Counted from the first letter of the stretch, positions 45,616 through 54,838 are shown. The stretch: DNA of 64,000 nucleotides from Streptomyces sp. S465 (GCF_026898115.1 NZ_CP114036.1:1178001-1242000), one strand, 5' to 3'. Translations and numbers: made by a program. Notes: generated by a model from the sequence alone, not told the origin.

Positions 45616-48600
45616 TCAGCGTGCGGCGGCGGTGCGGTGGCGTACGGCCGAGCCCGCACGGTCCTTGACCACCTCCAGCTGGGCCGGGATCCGCCGGCGC
45701 AGATCGGCGACATGGCTGACGATGCCGACCGTACGGTCCCGCTCGCGCAGCGAGTCCAGGACGTCCATGACCTCGTCCAGGGTCTGCTCGTCCAGGCTGC
45801 CGAACCCCTCGTCGATGAAGAGGGTGTCCAGTCGGACCCCGCCCGCCTCGTCGGTGACCACGTCGGCGAGGCCGAGCGCGAGGGCGAGCGAGGCGAAGAA
45901 GGTCTCGCCGCCGGAGAGGGTGGCCGTGTCGCGTTCGCTGCCGGTCCAGGCGTCGATGACGTGCAGACCGAGACCGGAGCGGCCGCGGCCGCCGGACCGG
46001 GCGTCGGAGTGCACCAGCGTGTAGCGCCCGGAGGACATGTGGCGCAGCCGCGCGCTGGCCGCCGCCGCGACCTGTTCCAGCCGGGCCGCGAGCACATACG
46101 CCTCCAGCCGCATCCTGCGCTCGTTGTCGGCGGAGGTGCCCGCCGCGAGTGCGGCGAGGCGGGCGATCCGGTCGTGCTCCGCGCGCAGCGGGGCGAGCCG
46201 CCGGGCGTCGGCGACCGCCTGCGCGGAGAGCGCGTCGAGCTCCTCGCAGCGGGTGCGGGCGGCGGCGTCCGCGGCCGAGACCTCGCGCAGCGCGCGGGTG
46301 GCCGCGTCGGCCGCCGCCTGCGCCGCCGCCGGGTCGGCGGGCGGCGCCTGGGCCGCGGCGAGCACCCTCGGGTCGGACAGCTCGGCCGCGACCGCCGCCG
46401 ACTCCGTCTGCCACGCGTCGAGACGGCGGCGCGCCTCGCGCTGCCGGTCCGGGGGCAGTACGGCCTCGGCGGCCTGCTCCGGGGTTTCGAATCCGGCCCG
46501 GTACGCGGCGTCGGCGAGCCGGGCGTCGGCCTCCTTCAGCCGGTCCGCGGCCGCCTCGGCGTTCCGCGCCGCCTCGGCGGCGTGGGCCAGCAGCCCCGCC
46601 TGCCGCTCCAGCCGCGCCGCGCGCTCCGCGACGGTCGCGTCCGCGCCGCGCGCCTGCTCCAGCTCCGCCAGCAGCGCGGCCCGCTCCCGGACCAGGGCCT
46701 CCCGGTGCGAGGTACGGGCGGCCGCCCGCCGTTCGGCCTCCTGCCGCTGGGCCGTGCGCCGTGCGTGCTCGCGCTCGGCCCGGTCCAGGGCCTCCCGGGC
46801 GGCGTGCCCGTCGGCCGCCGCGTCGCGGGCCTCGGCGTACGCGGCCCGCAACCCGGCCAGGGTCCGGTCGAGTCCGTCCGCGTCCTCGCCCTCGGCCGTG
46901 GCCTCCGCGCCCGCGCGGGCCTCCCGCAGCGCGTTCCGCGCGCGCTCGGCCTCCTCACGGGCCTCCTCGGCGCGCTGGTAGTCCGCCAGCGCGGCCTCCT
47001 CCGCCGTACGGTCCACATGCCCGGCCCCGGGCCGGGCCGGGCTCGGGTGCTCGGTCGCCCCGCACACCGCGCAGGGCTCTCCCGGGCGCAGCCCGGCCGC
47101 CAGCTCGGCGGCGATCCCGCGCAGCCGGCGCTCCTTGAGGTCGAGCCAGTTCTGCCGCGCGGCGGCGGCGCCCTCCCGGGCCCGCAGCAGCGCTTCCCGC
47201 GCCTGCCGCTCCCGCCCGGCGAGCCGGTCCCGCTGCCGGGCCGCCTCCAGGCGCCGCTCGGCGGGTTCGATCCGCCCGCCGAGCTGCTCGGCCCGGGTGG
47301 CGGCCTCCTGAGCCGCCTCGATCCGCCGCTGATGCGCCCGGTGGCTCTCCTCCCACCCGGCGAGCCACTCGGCGGCCTCCTCGATCGCCTCCTCGTCGGC
47401 ACGGGCTTCCCGGTCGAGCGCGGCGATCTCGGCGGCGACGGCCTTGGCCCGCGCCTCGCCCCGCCGCGCGGCGCCCAACGCCCCGAGCTCCTCCCGCACC
47501 CGCCGCTCGACCCGTCCCAGCCACTCGGCATCGGCCTCGGCGAGCGTCGCGGGCAGCGTGGTGGTGGCGGTGGGGGCGGCGTGGGAGTCGACTCGGCCGT
47601 CCCGCACACCGGCCGGGCCGGCCGCCGTCCCGCCGCCGTGCGCACCGGACGCGGTCCGCCCGACAGCCTCCGACGACACGCCCGAGGCCCCCGTGACAGC
47701 GGCCTCGGCACCGGACCGTGCTCCCTGCGCACCGCGCCTGTCCGCGCGCTCCGCGTCCGGCCCCTGCGACGATGCGTCCGCGGGGCCCGCCGGGCCGAAC
47801 GGCGCCGAGCCCGGCACTCCAGCAGCGTCCCCGCACCGGGCACCCTCCGCACCCGACCCGGCAATGGCGCGCCGCTCGGAGACACTGACGCCCTCCCCCG
47901 AGGGAGCCGCCTGCAACGGCACACCCGAAGGACCCACCACTCCGGGCGACGCCGAGTCCGACACTCCAACAGCGCCCCCGCGCCCGGCATCACCCACCGC
48001 ACCCGACCCGGCGACAGCACGCCGGTCAGAAACACCGACGCCCTCCCCCGACGGCGCGGCCTGCGACGGCACGCCGCCCGGGGGACCCACCACTCCGGGC
48101 CGCGCCGGGGCCGGCGAGTCCGGGGCGGTGCCCCGCGCGGGCGGGGGCACGCCGGGGGCGGCGGAGTCGTGGTCCGACGGGCCTGGGCCGGGGGAGGTCC
48201 GCTGGTCGGGGATCTCCGCGATCGTGGCCAGGCCGGGCTCGGCGGACAGCCGGGCGCGGGCCTGGCGTTCGGCGGTTTCGGCGGTGCGGTGGTCGCGGGC
48301 GGCGGCGGTGCGCAGGTCGAGCGCGGGGGCCACCGCGTCGGCCGCGCGGGCGCGTTCCAGCAGCTCGCGCAGCCGGTCGTGGTCGGGCCGCCGCCGTTCC
48401 AGGTCGTCCGCCCGGCGGCGGGCCTCGGTGTGGCGGCGCTGTAGCCCGGCCCGTTCGCGGTCGGCGTCGGCGGCCCGTTGGGCGGCGTCGTGGGCCGCTT
48501 CGGCGGCCCGTACGGCGGAGAGCGCGATGTCCCGCCGTTCGCGGGCGCCCGTGCGGGCGATGGCGGCCCACTCCAGGACGGCGTCGGCCAGCCCCGGCTC

Positions 48601-49344
48601 ACCGGGGGCCGGCTCGGGCAGTGGATACCCGTCGAGTTCCGTGGTACGGCCCGCCGCCTGCGCCATCCGGTGGGCGAGCGCGAGCAGCCGTTCGTCCCCG
48701 GCCGCGACCCGTTTCTCGGCCGCTCGCCGCAGCTCTCCCAGCCGCTCCTCGACTGCGGCGAAACGGCCGGTGTCGAACAGCTTGCCCAGCAGCTTGCCGC
48801 GCGCCAGCTCGTCCGCGCGCAGAAAGCGGGCGAAGTCGCCCTGTGGCAACAGCACCACCTGGCAGAACTGCTCCCTGCTCATGCCGAGCAGCTGCCCGAT
48901 CTCCTCGCCGATCTCCTGGTGCGAGCGGCTGAGCGCCTTCCACTCCCCCGCCCCGGAAGCCGCCCCGGCAGCGGAGCGGGAGTATTCGCGCAGCAGGGTT
49001 TGCGCCTTCTCCCGCGTCATTCCCGTGCCCCGCTTCTTGGGGCGCGGCTGCTCGGGGCGCCGGGTGATCTCCAAGCGCCGCCCGCCGACGGTGAATTCGA
49101 GCACGACCTCGGTCGGGGTCAGCGGTTCGGCGTGGTCGCTGCGCAGCGAGAGTCCGCTGCCCTGGCGGGCGCCGGGCACCTGGCCGTACAGGGCGTAGCA
49201 GACCGCGTCCAGGACGGACGTCTTGCCGGCGCCGGTCGGCCCGTGCAGCAGGAAGAGCCCGGCGGCGGACAGCTCGGCGAAGTCGATCTCCTGGGTGGCG
49301 CCGAACGGGCCGAAGGCCGTGACGGCGAGCCGGTGCAGCCTCAT
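45616..49344 (-). CDS. sbcC: Exonuclease subunit SbcC (Rad50 homologue)
   Basis: SMC-like ATPase that with SbcD cleaves hairpins and blocked DNA ends. Of 1242 residues, the P-loop GPTGAGKTS lies at 35-43, zinc hook CAVC at 758-761 within GEPCAVCGATEHPSP, signature TLSGGETFFASLALALG and Walker B DTLFIDEGFGSLD near the C-terminus. Long Ala/Arg/Glu-rich coiled coils flank the hook. Residues about 378-598 are an unusual Pro/Gly/Ser/Ala-rich insert containing a 51-residue near-duplicate, which interrupts the ascending coiled coil. The start ATG overlaps the sbcD stop (ATGA). Confidence 0.95.
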   Translation of the reverse strand: MRLHRLAVTAFGPFGATQEIDFAELSAAGLFLLHGPTGAGKTSVLDAVCYALYGQVPGARQGSGLSLRSDHAEPLTPTEVVLEFTVGGRRLEITRRPEQPRPKKRGTGMTREKAQTLLREYSRSAAGAASGAGEWKALSRSHQEIGEEIGQLLGMSREQFCQVVLLPQGDFARFLRADELARGKLLGKLFDTGRFAAVEERLGELRRAAEKRVAAGDERLLALAHRMAQAAGRTTELDGYPLPEPAPGEPGLADAVLEWAAIARTGARERRDIALSAVRAAEAAHDAAQRAADADRERAGLQRRHTEARRRADDLERRRPDHDRLRELLERARAADAVAPALDLRTAAARDHRTAETAERQARARLSAEPGLATIAEIPDQRTSPGPGPSDHDSAAPGVPPPARGTAPDSPAPARPGVVGPPGGVPSQAAPSGEGVGVSDRRAVAGSGAVGDAGRGGAVGVSDSASPGVVGPSGVPLQAAPSGEGVSVSERRAIAGSGAEGARCGDAAGVPGSAPFGPAGPADASSQGPDAERADRRGAQGARSGAEAAVTGASGVSSEAVGRTASGAHGGGTAAGPAGVRDGRVDSHAAPTATTTLPATLAEADAEWLGRVERRVREELGALGAARRGEARAKAVAAEIAALDREARADEEAIEEAAEWLAGWEESHRAHQRRIEAAQEAATRAEQLGGRIEPAERRLEAARQRDRLAGRERQAREALLRAREGAAAARQNWLDLKERRLRGIAAELAAGLRPGEPCAVCGATEHPSPARPGAGHVDRTAEEAALADYQRAEEAREEAERARNALREARAGAEATAEGEDADGLDRTLAGLRAAYAEARDAAADGHAAREALDRAEREHARRTAQRQEAERRAAARTSHREALVRERAALLAELEQARGADATVAERAARLERQAGLLAHAAEAARNAEAAADRLKEADARLADAAYRAGFETPEQAAEAVLPPDRQREARRRLDAWQTESAAVAAELSDPRVLAAAQAPPADPAAAQAAADAATRALREVSAADAAARTRCEELDALSAQAVADARRLAPLRAEHDRIARLAALAAGTSADNERRMRLEAYVLAARLEQVAAAASARLRHMSSGRYTLVHSDARSGGRGRSGLGLHVIDAWTGSERDTATLSGGETFFASLALALGLADVVTDEAGGVRLDTLFIDEGFGSLDEQTLDEVMDVLDSLRERDRTVGIVSHVADLRRRIPAQLEVVKDRAGSAVRHRTAAAR
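47809..48099 (-). repeat. About 150-bp internal duplication within sbcC
   Basis: Codons 416-466 and 467-512 encode two near copies of PGVVGPsGvPxQAAPSGEGV followed by SVS(E/D)RRA(I/V)AGSGA. In DNA the copies lie at about 48099-47947 and 47946-47809. The duplication is in frame and in a low-complexity insert. Confidence 0.85.
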
Positions 49345-50567
49345 CGCGCCGCCTCCCCGGCCGTCGCCCCAGCCGCCGCCTTCGCGGTGCCGTTCCGCCC
49401 GCTCCGCACACCGTCCTCGTGCGCCTCACCCCGTACCGCCTCCAGCGCGTCGCCGAGCAGCGCGCGCTCCGCCTCGTCCGGGCCGCGGCCGCCCCGCACA
49501 TGCGCCACGAAGTCCTCGGTGATCTGCCGGTCCGAGCGGCCGCGCAGCCGCTGTGCGTACGAGGCGAGCGGGTCCTCGGGGGGCCGCTCGGGGTCGAAGA
49601 CCAGCGTGAGCACATGGGGGAAACGCCGGGTCAGCCGGGCCATCGGCTCATGCGGCCGCACCGCGTCGGTCAGCGTCGCCTCCACCCACGCCTCCTCATG
49701 GCGGTCGAGGTCCGGGTCGGCCAGCAGTTCCTCGATCCGGCCGCGGATCCGGGCCAGCGGCCGCGGCACCGGGCACGCCACCCGTTCGCAGGACGGCGGC
49801 TCGCCCGCCGCCCCCAGCTCCACCACCCACATGGACTTGTGGTGCGCCGCCTCGGAGAAGGAGTACGCGAGCGGGGAGCCCGAGTAGCGGATGCGCTCGG
49901 TGATGGCCTGGCAGCCGTGCAGATGGCCGAGTGCGACATAGTCGGCGCCGTCGAAGACCTCGGCGGGTACGGAGGCGACTCCGCCGACCGTGATGTCCCG
50001 CTCGCTGTCGCTGACCGCGCCGCCGGTGACGAAGGCGTGCGCGAGGACGACGGACCGGGTGCCGGACGGCCGGGCGGCGAGGTCGGCGCGCACCCGGTCC
50101 ATGGCGGCGCCCAGCACCGCCGTATGACCGGCCGCCGAGGCGCCCAGCTCCTCGCGCACCAGAGCGGGTTCGAGATACGGCAGCCCGTAGAAGGCCACCT
50201 CGCCGTGGTCGTCGGAGAGGACGACGGGGGTGGCGCATCCGGCCGGGTCGGTGCGCAGATGGATGCCGGCCCGGTCGATCAGTCCGGCCCCGACGCCGAG
50301 GCGGCGGGCCGAGTCATGGTTGCCCGAGATCATGACCGTGGGCACCCCGAGGTCCGCGAGCCGGTGGAGGGCGTCGTCGAAGAGTTCGACGGCGGCGAGC
50401 GGTGGCACGGCGCGGTCGTAGATGTCGCCCGCGACGACCACCGCGTCGATGTGCCGTTCCCGCACGGTGGTGACGAGGTGGTCGATGAACGCGCGCTGCG
50501 CGGCAAGCAGGCTGACCCGGTGAAAGGACCGTCCGAGGTGCCAGTCGGAGGTGTGCAGAATTCTCAC
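49341..50567 (-). CDS. sbcD: Exonuclease subunit SbcD (Mre11 homologue)
   Basis: Metallophosphoesterase nuclease subunit, 408 residues. Phosphoesterase motifs are ILHTSDWHLGR (near residue 3), VVAGDIYDRA, ISGNHDS, VLAHAFV and VALGHLHG, so both Mn sites are complete. GTG 50567 is chosen since ILHTSDWHLG must be at the extreme N-terminus, with GGAG 7 nt upstream. It is cotranscribed with sbcC. An upstream minus-strand TAACGT inside the hairpin region near 50660 may be its -10. Confidence 0.95.
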   Translation of the reverse strand: MRILHTSDWHLGRSFHRVSLLAAQRAFIDHLVTTVRERHIDAVVVAGDIYDRAVPPLAAVELFDDALHRLADLGVPTVMISGNHDSARRLGVGAGLIDRAGIHLRTDPAGCATPVVLSDDHGEVAFYGLPYLEPALVREELGASAAGHTAVLGAAMDRVRADLAARPSGTRSVVLAHAFVTGGAVSDSERDITVGGVASVPAEVFDGADYVALGHLHGCQAITERIRYSGSPLAYSFSEAAHHKSMWVVELGAAGEPPSCERVACPVPRPLARIRGRIEELLADPDLDRHEEAWVEATLTDAVRPHEPMARLTRRFPHVLTLVFDPERPPEDPLASYAQRLRGRSDRQITEDFVAHVRGGRGPDEAERALLGDALEAVRGEAHEDGVRSGRNGTAKAAAGATAGEAAR

Positions 50568-50644
50568 AAGCGGGCTCCGACCTGCACTTCTGTCCTTCCT
50601 CCACCCCGATGGCCGACATCGCGCCCGCAGCGTGCGCACGGTGC

Positions 50645-50677
50645 GGGCACCGACCACGTTAGCCGCGGTCGGTGCCC
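50645..50677. terminator. Hairpin between osmC-like gene and sbcD
   Basis: Perfect 11-bp stem GGGCACCGACC / GGTCGGTGCCC with an 11-nt loop. It would end the sulfonate-type operon before sbcD. A second weaker repeat, CACGGAC-n13-GTCCGTG, lies at 50685-50711, closer to the stop codon. Confidence 0.75.
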
Positions 50678-50738
50678 CGTCTCTCACGGACCTCGTATTT
50701 TCCCGTCCGTGCCGTGCCCCGCGCCGCCCGGACTCCCC

Positions 50739-51188
50739 TCACGCCGTGGGGGTGACCGGTTCCGGTGTCCCGGCACGGACGGCGAGCTCGACGGTGCCGC
50801 CCCGGCGCAGGGTGTTGTAGATCGGACAGCTTCCGGCGAAGAGTCCGGCCAGGGTCTCGGCCTCCTCCTGGGTGACGCCGTGCAGCAGCAGATCGAGCCG
50901 GAGGTACTCGTACCGTGTGGGGTCCCGGCGGTCCCGTAGGTAGCTGATGTCGGCCCGTGCACCGGTCAGGCCCGACCCGCGCTCCAGGGCGTGGAGCTGG
51001 ATGTTGCCGAGGGAGCAGGAGGCCAGGGAGGACAGCAGCAGCTCCCCCGCCTGGACGGCTTCCGCCGGTCCGGTGCGCGCGTCGGAGACGAAGTGGTTCG
51101 TCCTGGCGGTCACCAGGAAACGCCCCGTGGTGTCGGTGGTGCGGCCGGTGATGCTGACGACATCGCCTGCTGTGGTCATCGTCCTCAT
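50739..51188 (-). CDS. OsmC/Ohr family protein
   Basis: A thiol-dependent peroxidase-fold protein of 149 residues (146 if ATG 51179 is used). The two family Cys are Cys58 (LASCSLGN) and Cys121 (GSCPIYNTL). AVQAGELLLSSLASC is the typical helix. It follows an LLM monooxygenase and ssuABC and is probably the last gene of that operon, where it could detoxify peroxides or handle sulfur intermediates (inference). An unusual tandem of GAGGAC precedes the start. Confidence 0.9.
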   Translation of the reverse strand: MRTMTTAGDVVSITGRTTDTTGRFLVTARTNHFVSDARTGPAEAVQAGELLLSSLASCSLGNIQLHALERGSGLTGARADISYLRDRRDPTRYEYLRLDLLLHGVTQEEAETLAGLFAGSCPIYNTLRRGGTVELAVRAGTPEPVTPTA

Positions 51189-51212
51189 GTCCTCATGTCC
51201 TCGTGTCCTCGT
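51181..51212 (-). repeat. Tandem Shine-Dalgarno-like octamers before the osmC-like gene
   Basis: On the coding strand (ACGAGGAC)2(ATGAGGAC)2: four 8-bp units each carrying GAGGAC. ATG 51196 opens a minimal ORF (Met-Arg-Thr-stop) whose TGA overlaps ATG 51188 of the gene (ATGA). Unit loss or gain would change leader and initiation context. Confidence 0.9.
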
Positions 51213-51275
51213 GGTCGTCGATGCGGGGGGGGCGGGCCGGGCGCGGGAGGCCGCCCGCGCCCGGTCGGTGTCCGG

Positions 51276-52631
51276 TCAGCCGCCGTAGCGGCGCTCGCGC
51301 CACGCCCCGGCCCGGGGGCGGTCCAGGCCCAGGTTGTCGCGCAGGGACTTCCCGGCGTACTCGGTGCGGAACACGCCCCGGCGCTGGAGCTCGGGCACCA
51401 CCTGCCGGACGAAGTCCTCGAACGCCCCCGGGGTGTGGACGGCGCCCACGGTGAAGCCGTCGCAGCCGCCCTCGGTGAACCACCGTTCCATGCTGTCGGC
51501 GACCTCGGCGGCGGTGCCGATGAACTCGCCCTCGGTCCGGCCCCCGTACCGCTTGCCCAGCTCACGCAGGGTCAGACCGTCCCGCCGGGTCATCTCCACC
51601 ACCTCCTTGTAGTGGCCCTGGACTCCGGGTACGTCGACATCGGGCAGGGGCTCGTCGAGCGGCAGCCCGGAGAGGTCGACGTCCAGGTGGTAGGAGAGGG
51701 TCGACAGTCCGGCCAGCGGCGGCACCAGGTCCGTCAGCCGCCGCTCGGCCTCGCGTGCGGCCTCGCTGGTGGGGCCGACGATGGGGGTCGCCATGGGGAG
51801 GATCTTGATGTCCTCGGCGCGGCGGCCGTGGCGCACGGCGCGCTCCTTGATCTCCCGGTAGAACTCCTGGGCCGACTCCAGGGAGGCGTGGCTGCAGAAG
51901 ATGACGTCCGACCAGCGGGCGGCGAAGTCACGGCCCTTGGGCGAGGCCCCGGCCTGGATGATCACCGGGTAGCCCTGCGGCGGTCGGGAGACGTTCAGCG
52001 GGCCGCGGACGCTGAACCACTGGCCCTCGTGGTCGATGCGGTGCACCCGCTCGGGGTCGGCGAAGAGCGGGGCGGCCGGGTCCATGACGAGGGCGTCGTC
52101 CTCCCAGCTGTCCCAGAGCTTGCAGGCGACCTCGAGGAACTCGTCGGCCCGCTCGTAGCGCTGGTCGCGGGCGATGTGCCGGTCGTTGCCGAAGTTGCGG
52201 GCCTCGGAGTCCTGGAAGGAGGTGACCACGTTCCAGGCCGCACGGCCGTGGCTGAGGTGGTCGACCGTGGCGAAGGAGCGCGCCACCGGGAAGGGCTCCA
52301 GGTAGCTGGTGGAGACCGTGGCGGCGAGCCCGAGGTGGTCGGTGACGGCGGCGATCGAGGCCAGCACGGGCGTCGGGTCCAGGCGGAGGGAGCCGAGCGC
52401 GCCGTAACGGAGCTGGCTGTCCATGCTGCCGCCGAGGCGGTCCGGCACGGACAGGATGTCCGCGAAGAACATCAGGTCGAACTTGCCCTGTTCGAGGACC
52501 CGGCCGATGTGCTGGTAGTAGGAGGCGGACAGCCAGCCCGGTTCGGAGCCGGGGTAGCGCCAGCCCCCGGGGCGGCCGGGCCCCGCGGTCACGAAGGCGG
52601 CCAGGTGCATCTGGTGGTGAGGAGTGCTCAT
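51276..52631 (-). CDS. LLM-class flavin-dependent monooxygenase (NtaA/DszA/SsuD family)
   Basis: A 451-residue TIM-barrel FMNH2-dependent monooxygenase. FDLMFFADILSVPDR, STSYLEPFPVARSFATVDHL, GRAAWNVVTSFQDSEARNFG and GYPVIIQAGASPKGRDFAA are signatures of the 430-460-residue NtaA/SnaA/DszA group, longer than E. coli SsuD. With the adjacent sulfonate-type ABC transporter it probably releases sulfite from an organosulfur compound or oxidises a related substrate. No flavin reductase is encoded nearby. Confidence 0.92.
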   Translation of the reverse strand: MSTPHHQMHLAAFVTAGPGRPGGWRYPGSEPGWLSASYYQHIGRVLEQGKFDLMFFADILSVPDRLGGSMDSQLRYGALGSLRLDPTPVLASIAAVTDHLGLAATVSTSYLEPFPVARSFATVDHLSHGRAAWNVVTSFQDSEARNFGNDRHIARDQRYERADEFLEVACKLWDSWEDDALVMDPAAPLFADPERVHRIDHEGQWFSVRGPLNVSRPPQGYPVIIQAGASPKGRDFAARWSDVIFCSHASLESAQEFYREIKERAVRHGRRAEDIKILPMATPIVGPTSEAAREAERRLTDLVPPLAGLSTLSYHLDVDLSGLPLDEPLPDVDVPGVQGHYKEVVEMTRRDGLTLRELGKRYGGRTEGEFIGTAAEVADSMERWFTEGGCDGFTVGAVHTPGAFEDFVRQVVPELQRRGVFRTEYAGKSLRDNLGLDRPRAGAWRERRYGG

Positions 52632-52746
52632 CGCAAGGTCTTTCTGCTGTGGGCGGGGGCCCTGAGTGCCGGACGGGCGCCCGCTGCCGCCGTGGCGTGC
52701 GGACGATGCCGCCGTGGCGTGCGGGCGGGGCGCCGGGGCGGCTCGG

Positions 52747-53862
52747 TCATGTCGCCAGTTCGGCGGCGACGGTCTTCCTGATCGAGTCGAAACGGGAGTC
52801 CCGCAGGAACCCGGCCACGTCGATCTTCGACGGATAGACGCCGAGGGCCTGGAAGTTGTCGGCGAGGTCCTGGGTGCTCTCGACGGCCGCGCGGTCCACC
52901 GGTGCCAGGGCATCGGCCGGGGAGTCGGACAGGCGCTTGTCGCGGGTCAGCTCCAGGTAGACCTCGCGCTCCAGGCTCTGGGAGCCGAACCCGCCGATCT
53001 TGTCGAAGAACGCGACGCTCTTGGCCGGGTCGGCGTTGATGGCGCGCTGGGCGTCGCGGACGACCCGCACGGCCTTCGCCACGGCCTCCGGGTACTCCTT
53101 GGCGAAGGACTCGCTCGCCACGTAGAAGCTGTAGTCGTAGGTCTTCACCTTGGGCAGACTGCGGGCCTTGTGCCGGGCTCGGGCCAGGCCGATGGCGGGC
53201 TGCCAGCTGATCCAGGCGTCCACCTTGCCGCCTGCGAAGGCGGACTCGGCGTCGGCGGCGGGCAGGTTGACGTACTCGACGTCGTCCAGCCGCAGACCGG
53301 CGGTCTCCAGGTACTTGATGAGGCTGTAGGTGCCGGTGGTGCCCTTCTGGTCGGCGATCCGCTTGCCCTTGAGGTCGCTCGCGCCGCGGATGGGCGAGTC
53401 CTTCGGGACGAGGATCTCGACCTCGTCGCCGGGGAGCGGATAGGCGGCGAGCGGCACGATGGGGACACCGCCGCCGACCGCATAGGCCACGGCGGTGGCG
53501 GTGGCGAAGGAGAAGTCCACGCTGCCCGAGGAGAACGCCTCCATCACCGGCAGCGAGGCGGTGAACCCGGCCGGCCAGGTGACGGTGGTGCCGCCGAGTT
53601 CCTTGCCGAGGTCGAGGCCGTTCAGCCGGTGGCGCAGGGCCGCGGGCACCCCGGTCTTCCCGCTGCCGATGACCGCGAAGCGGAGCTTCTCCGGCACTCC
53701 GTCGGCGATCGCCCGGCTCTTCGGTTGCGCACCGCCACCGCAGGCGGACAGGGCGGGGGCGAGGGCCGCGGCGGCGCCGAGGGCGAGGAGGCCGCGGCGC
53801 GGGAGCGCGCCGGACAGGGAGGTTCCGGCAGGTGAGCGGGAGGAGGTGCGGTGCACGGTCAC
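52747..53862 (-). CDS. ssuA: Sulfonate/nitrate/taurine-type ABC substrate-binding lipoprotein
   Basis: A 371-residue periplasmic-type binding protein with signal PRRGLLALGAAAALAPALSAC (lipobox LSAC; the twin Arg may indicate Tat export). The core has ILVPKDSPIRGASDLKGKRIA and FYVASESFAKEYPEAVAK, typical of SsuA/TauA. GTG 53862 with AAGGA 7-11 nt upstream is the start. It sits between ssuB and the monooxygenase. Confidence 0.9.
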   Translation of the reverse strand: MTVHRTSSRSPAGTSLSGALPRRGLLALGAAAALAPALSACGGGAQPKSRAIADGVPEKLRFAVIGSGKTGVPAALRHRLNGLDLGKELGGTTVTWPAGFTASLPVMEAFSSGSVDFSFATATAVAYAVGGGVPIVPLAAYPLPGDEVEILVPKDSPIRGASDLKGKRIADQKGTTGTYSLIKYLETAGLRLDDVEYVNLPAADAESAFAGGKVDAWISWQPAIGLARARHKARSLPKVKTYDYSFYVASESFAKEYPEAVAKAVRVVRDAQRAINADPAKSVAFFDKIGGFGSQSLEREVYLELTRDKRLSDSPADALAPVDRAAVESTQDLADNFQALGVYPSKIDVAGFLRDSRFDSIRKTVAAELAT

Positions 53863-53942
53863 GATGAGGTCCTTCACGTTCGTGGGAGCGTCAGGGGCGG
53901 GCGGGCGAGGAGGCAAGGCGGCGGGGCGGGATGACGGCCGCC

Positions 53943-54070
53943 GGTCAGGCGGCAGCGGATTCCGGTCGCCGGTCAGGCGGCGGGGCTCCGGTCCCCGATC
54001 AGGTGGCGGCGGGCCCTGGCCACCGGCCGGAGGGGCGGCGGGGCGTGGTGCCGGCCGTCCGTCAGGCGGC
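53943..54070. repeat. Imperfect repeats between ssuB and ssuA
   Basis: GGTCAGGCGGC occurs at 53943 and 53971, with variants GATCAGGTGGC at 53997 and CGTCAGGCGGC at 54060, embedded in GC-rich 26-28-bp imperfect repeats. The 199-nt gap has no gene. It may be a processing or attenuation region that sets different expression for ssuA. Confidence 0.7.
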
Positions 54071-54838
54071 GCCGGGGGCGGCGGAAGCGGGTTCGACCAG
54101 ATCCCTGAGGAGTTCCTCCTTCCAGGAGACGAGGCGGGGGTGGCCGCGCCTGTCCCCCCGGGGCAGGTCGATCGACAGATCGCGGCCGACCGAGCCGTCG
54201 GCCAGTACCAGTACGCGGTCGGAGAGCACCAGCGCCTCCTCCACGTCATGGGTGACCAGCAGGACGGTGCGCGGCTGGTCCAGCCACATGCGCTCCAGGA
54301 GCCGCTGCATCGCGATCCGGGTGATCGCGTCCAGGGCGCCGAACGGCTCGTCCAGGAGCAGCAGTTCGGGGTGGTGCAGCAGGGCGCGGGCCAGGGCGAC
54401 GCGCTGCCGCTGCCCGCCGGAGAGCGCGGAGGGCCAGGCATCGCCCCGGTCGGCCAGTCCCACGGCGTTCAGCAGGGCGCGCGCCTCCTCCCTGCGGCCC
54501 CTGACACCCAGCAGGACGTTGTCCTCGGCGCTGCGCCAGGGCAGCAGCCGGTCCTCCTGGAACATCATCCGTGCCATGGGCGGCCGCGGTCCGGATCCGT
54601 GCAGCCGGGCGGTTCCCGAGCTCGGCCGCTCCAGTCCGGCGACGATCCGCAGCAGGGTGCTCTTGCCCGCGCCGCTGGGCCCGAGGAAGGAGACGAACGA
54701 ACCGGGTTCCACCTCCAGGTCGAGGTCCTTCAGCACCCAGCGGTCGCCGTACCGCCTCCCCACCCCCTCCAGCGACAGCCGGGCCCCTGCCCGATCGGGG
54801 GTCACCGGGACCCCGGACGGCGGTAGTTGGGGTGCCAT
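54062..54838 (-). CDS. ssuB: Sulfonate-type ABC transporter ATP-binding protein
   Basis: A 258-residue ATPase: P-loop FLGPSGAGKST (51-61), Q-loop MMFQEDRLLPW, signature LSGGQRQRVALARAL, Walker B LLLLDEPFGALDA and VTHDVEEAL. The Q-loop LLPW and GALD motifs are typical of the nitrate/sulfonate/taurine group. AAAGGAAAG precedes ATG 54838, which lies 37 nt inside the end of ssuC. Confidence 0.93.
   Translation of the reverse strand: MAPQLPPSGVPVTPDRAGARLSLEGVGRRYGDRWVLKDLDLEVEPGSFVSFLGPSGAGKSTLLRIVAGLERPSSGTARLHGSGPRPPMARMMFQEDRLLPWRSAEDNVLLGVRGRREEARALLNAVGLADRGDAWPSALSGGQRQRVALARALLHHPELLLLDEPFGALDAITRIAMQRLLERMWLDQPRTVLLVTHDVEEALVLSDRVLVLADGSVGRDLSIDLPRGDRRGHPRLVSWKEELLRDLVEPASAAPGAA

Noticed and set aside
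47551..48213. Frameshift in sbcC as the cause of the odd low-complexity segment
   Set aside because: The frame is continuous over 660 nt with two in-frame near-duplicate units and the downstream coiled coil, hook and Walker B are intact, so an in-frame insertion fits better.
45607..48444. A very long open frame (945 codons) on the plus strand opposite sbcC
   Set aside because: It is the antisense shadow of a high-GC gene; sbcC on the minus strand has all family motifs and the plus frame has none.
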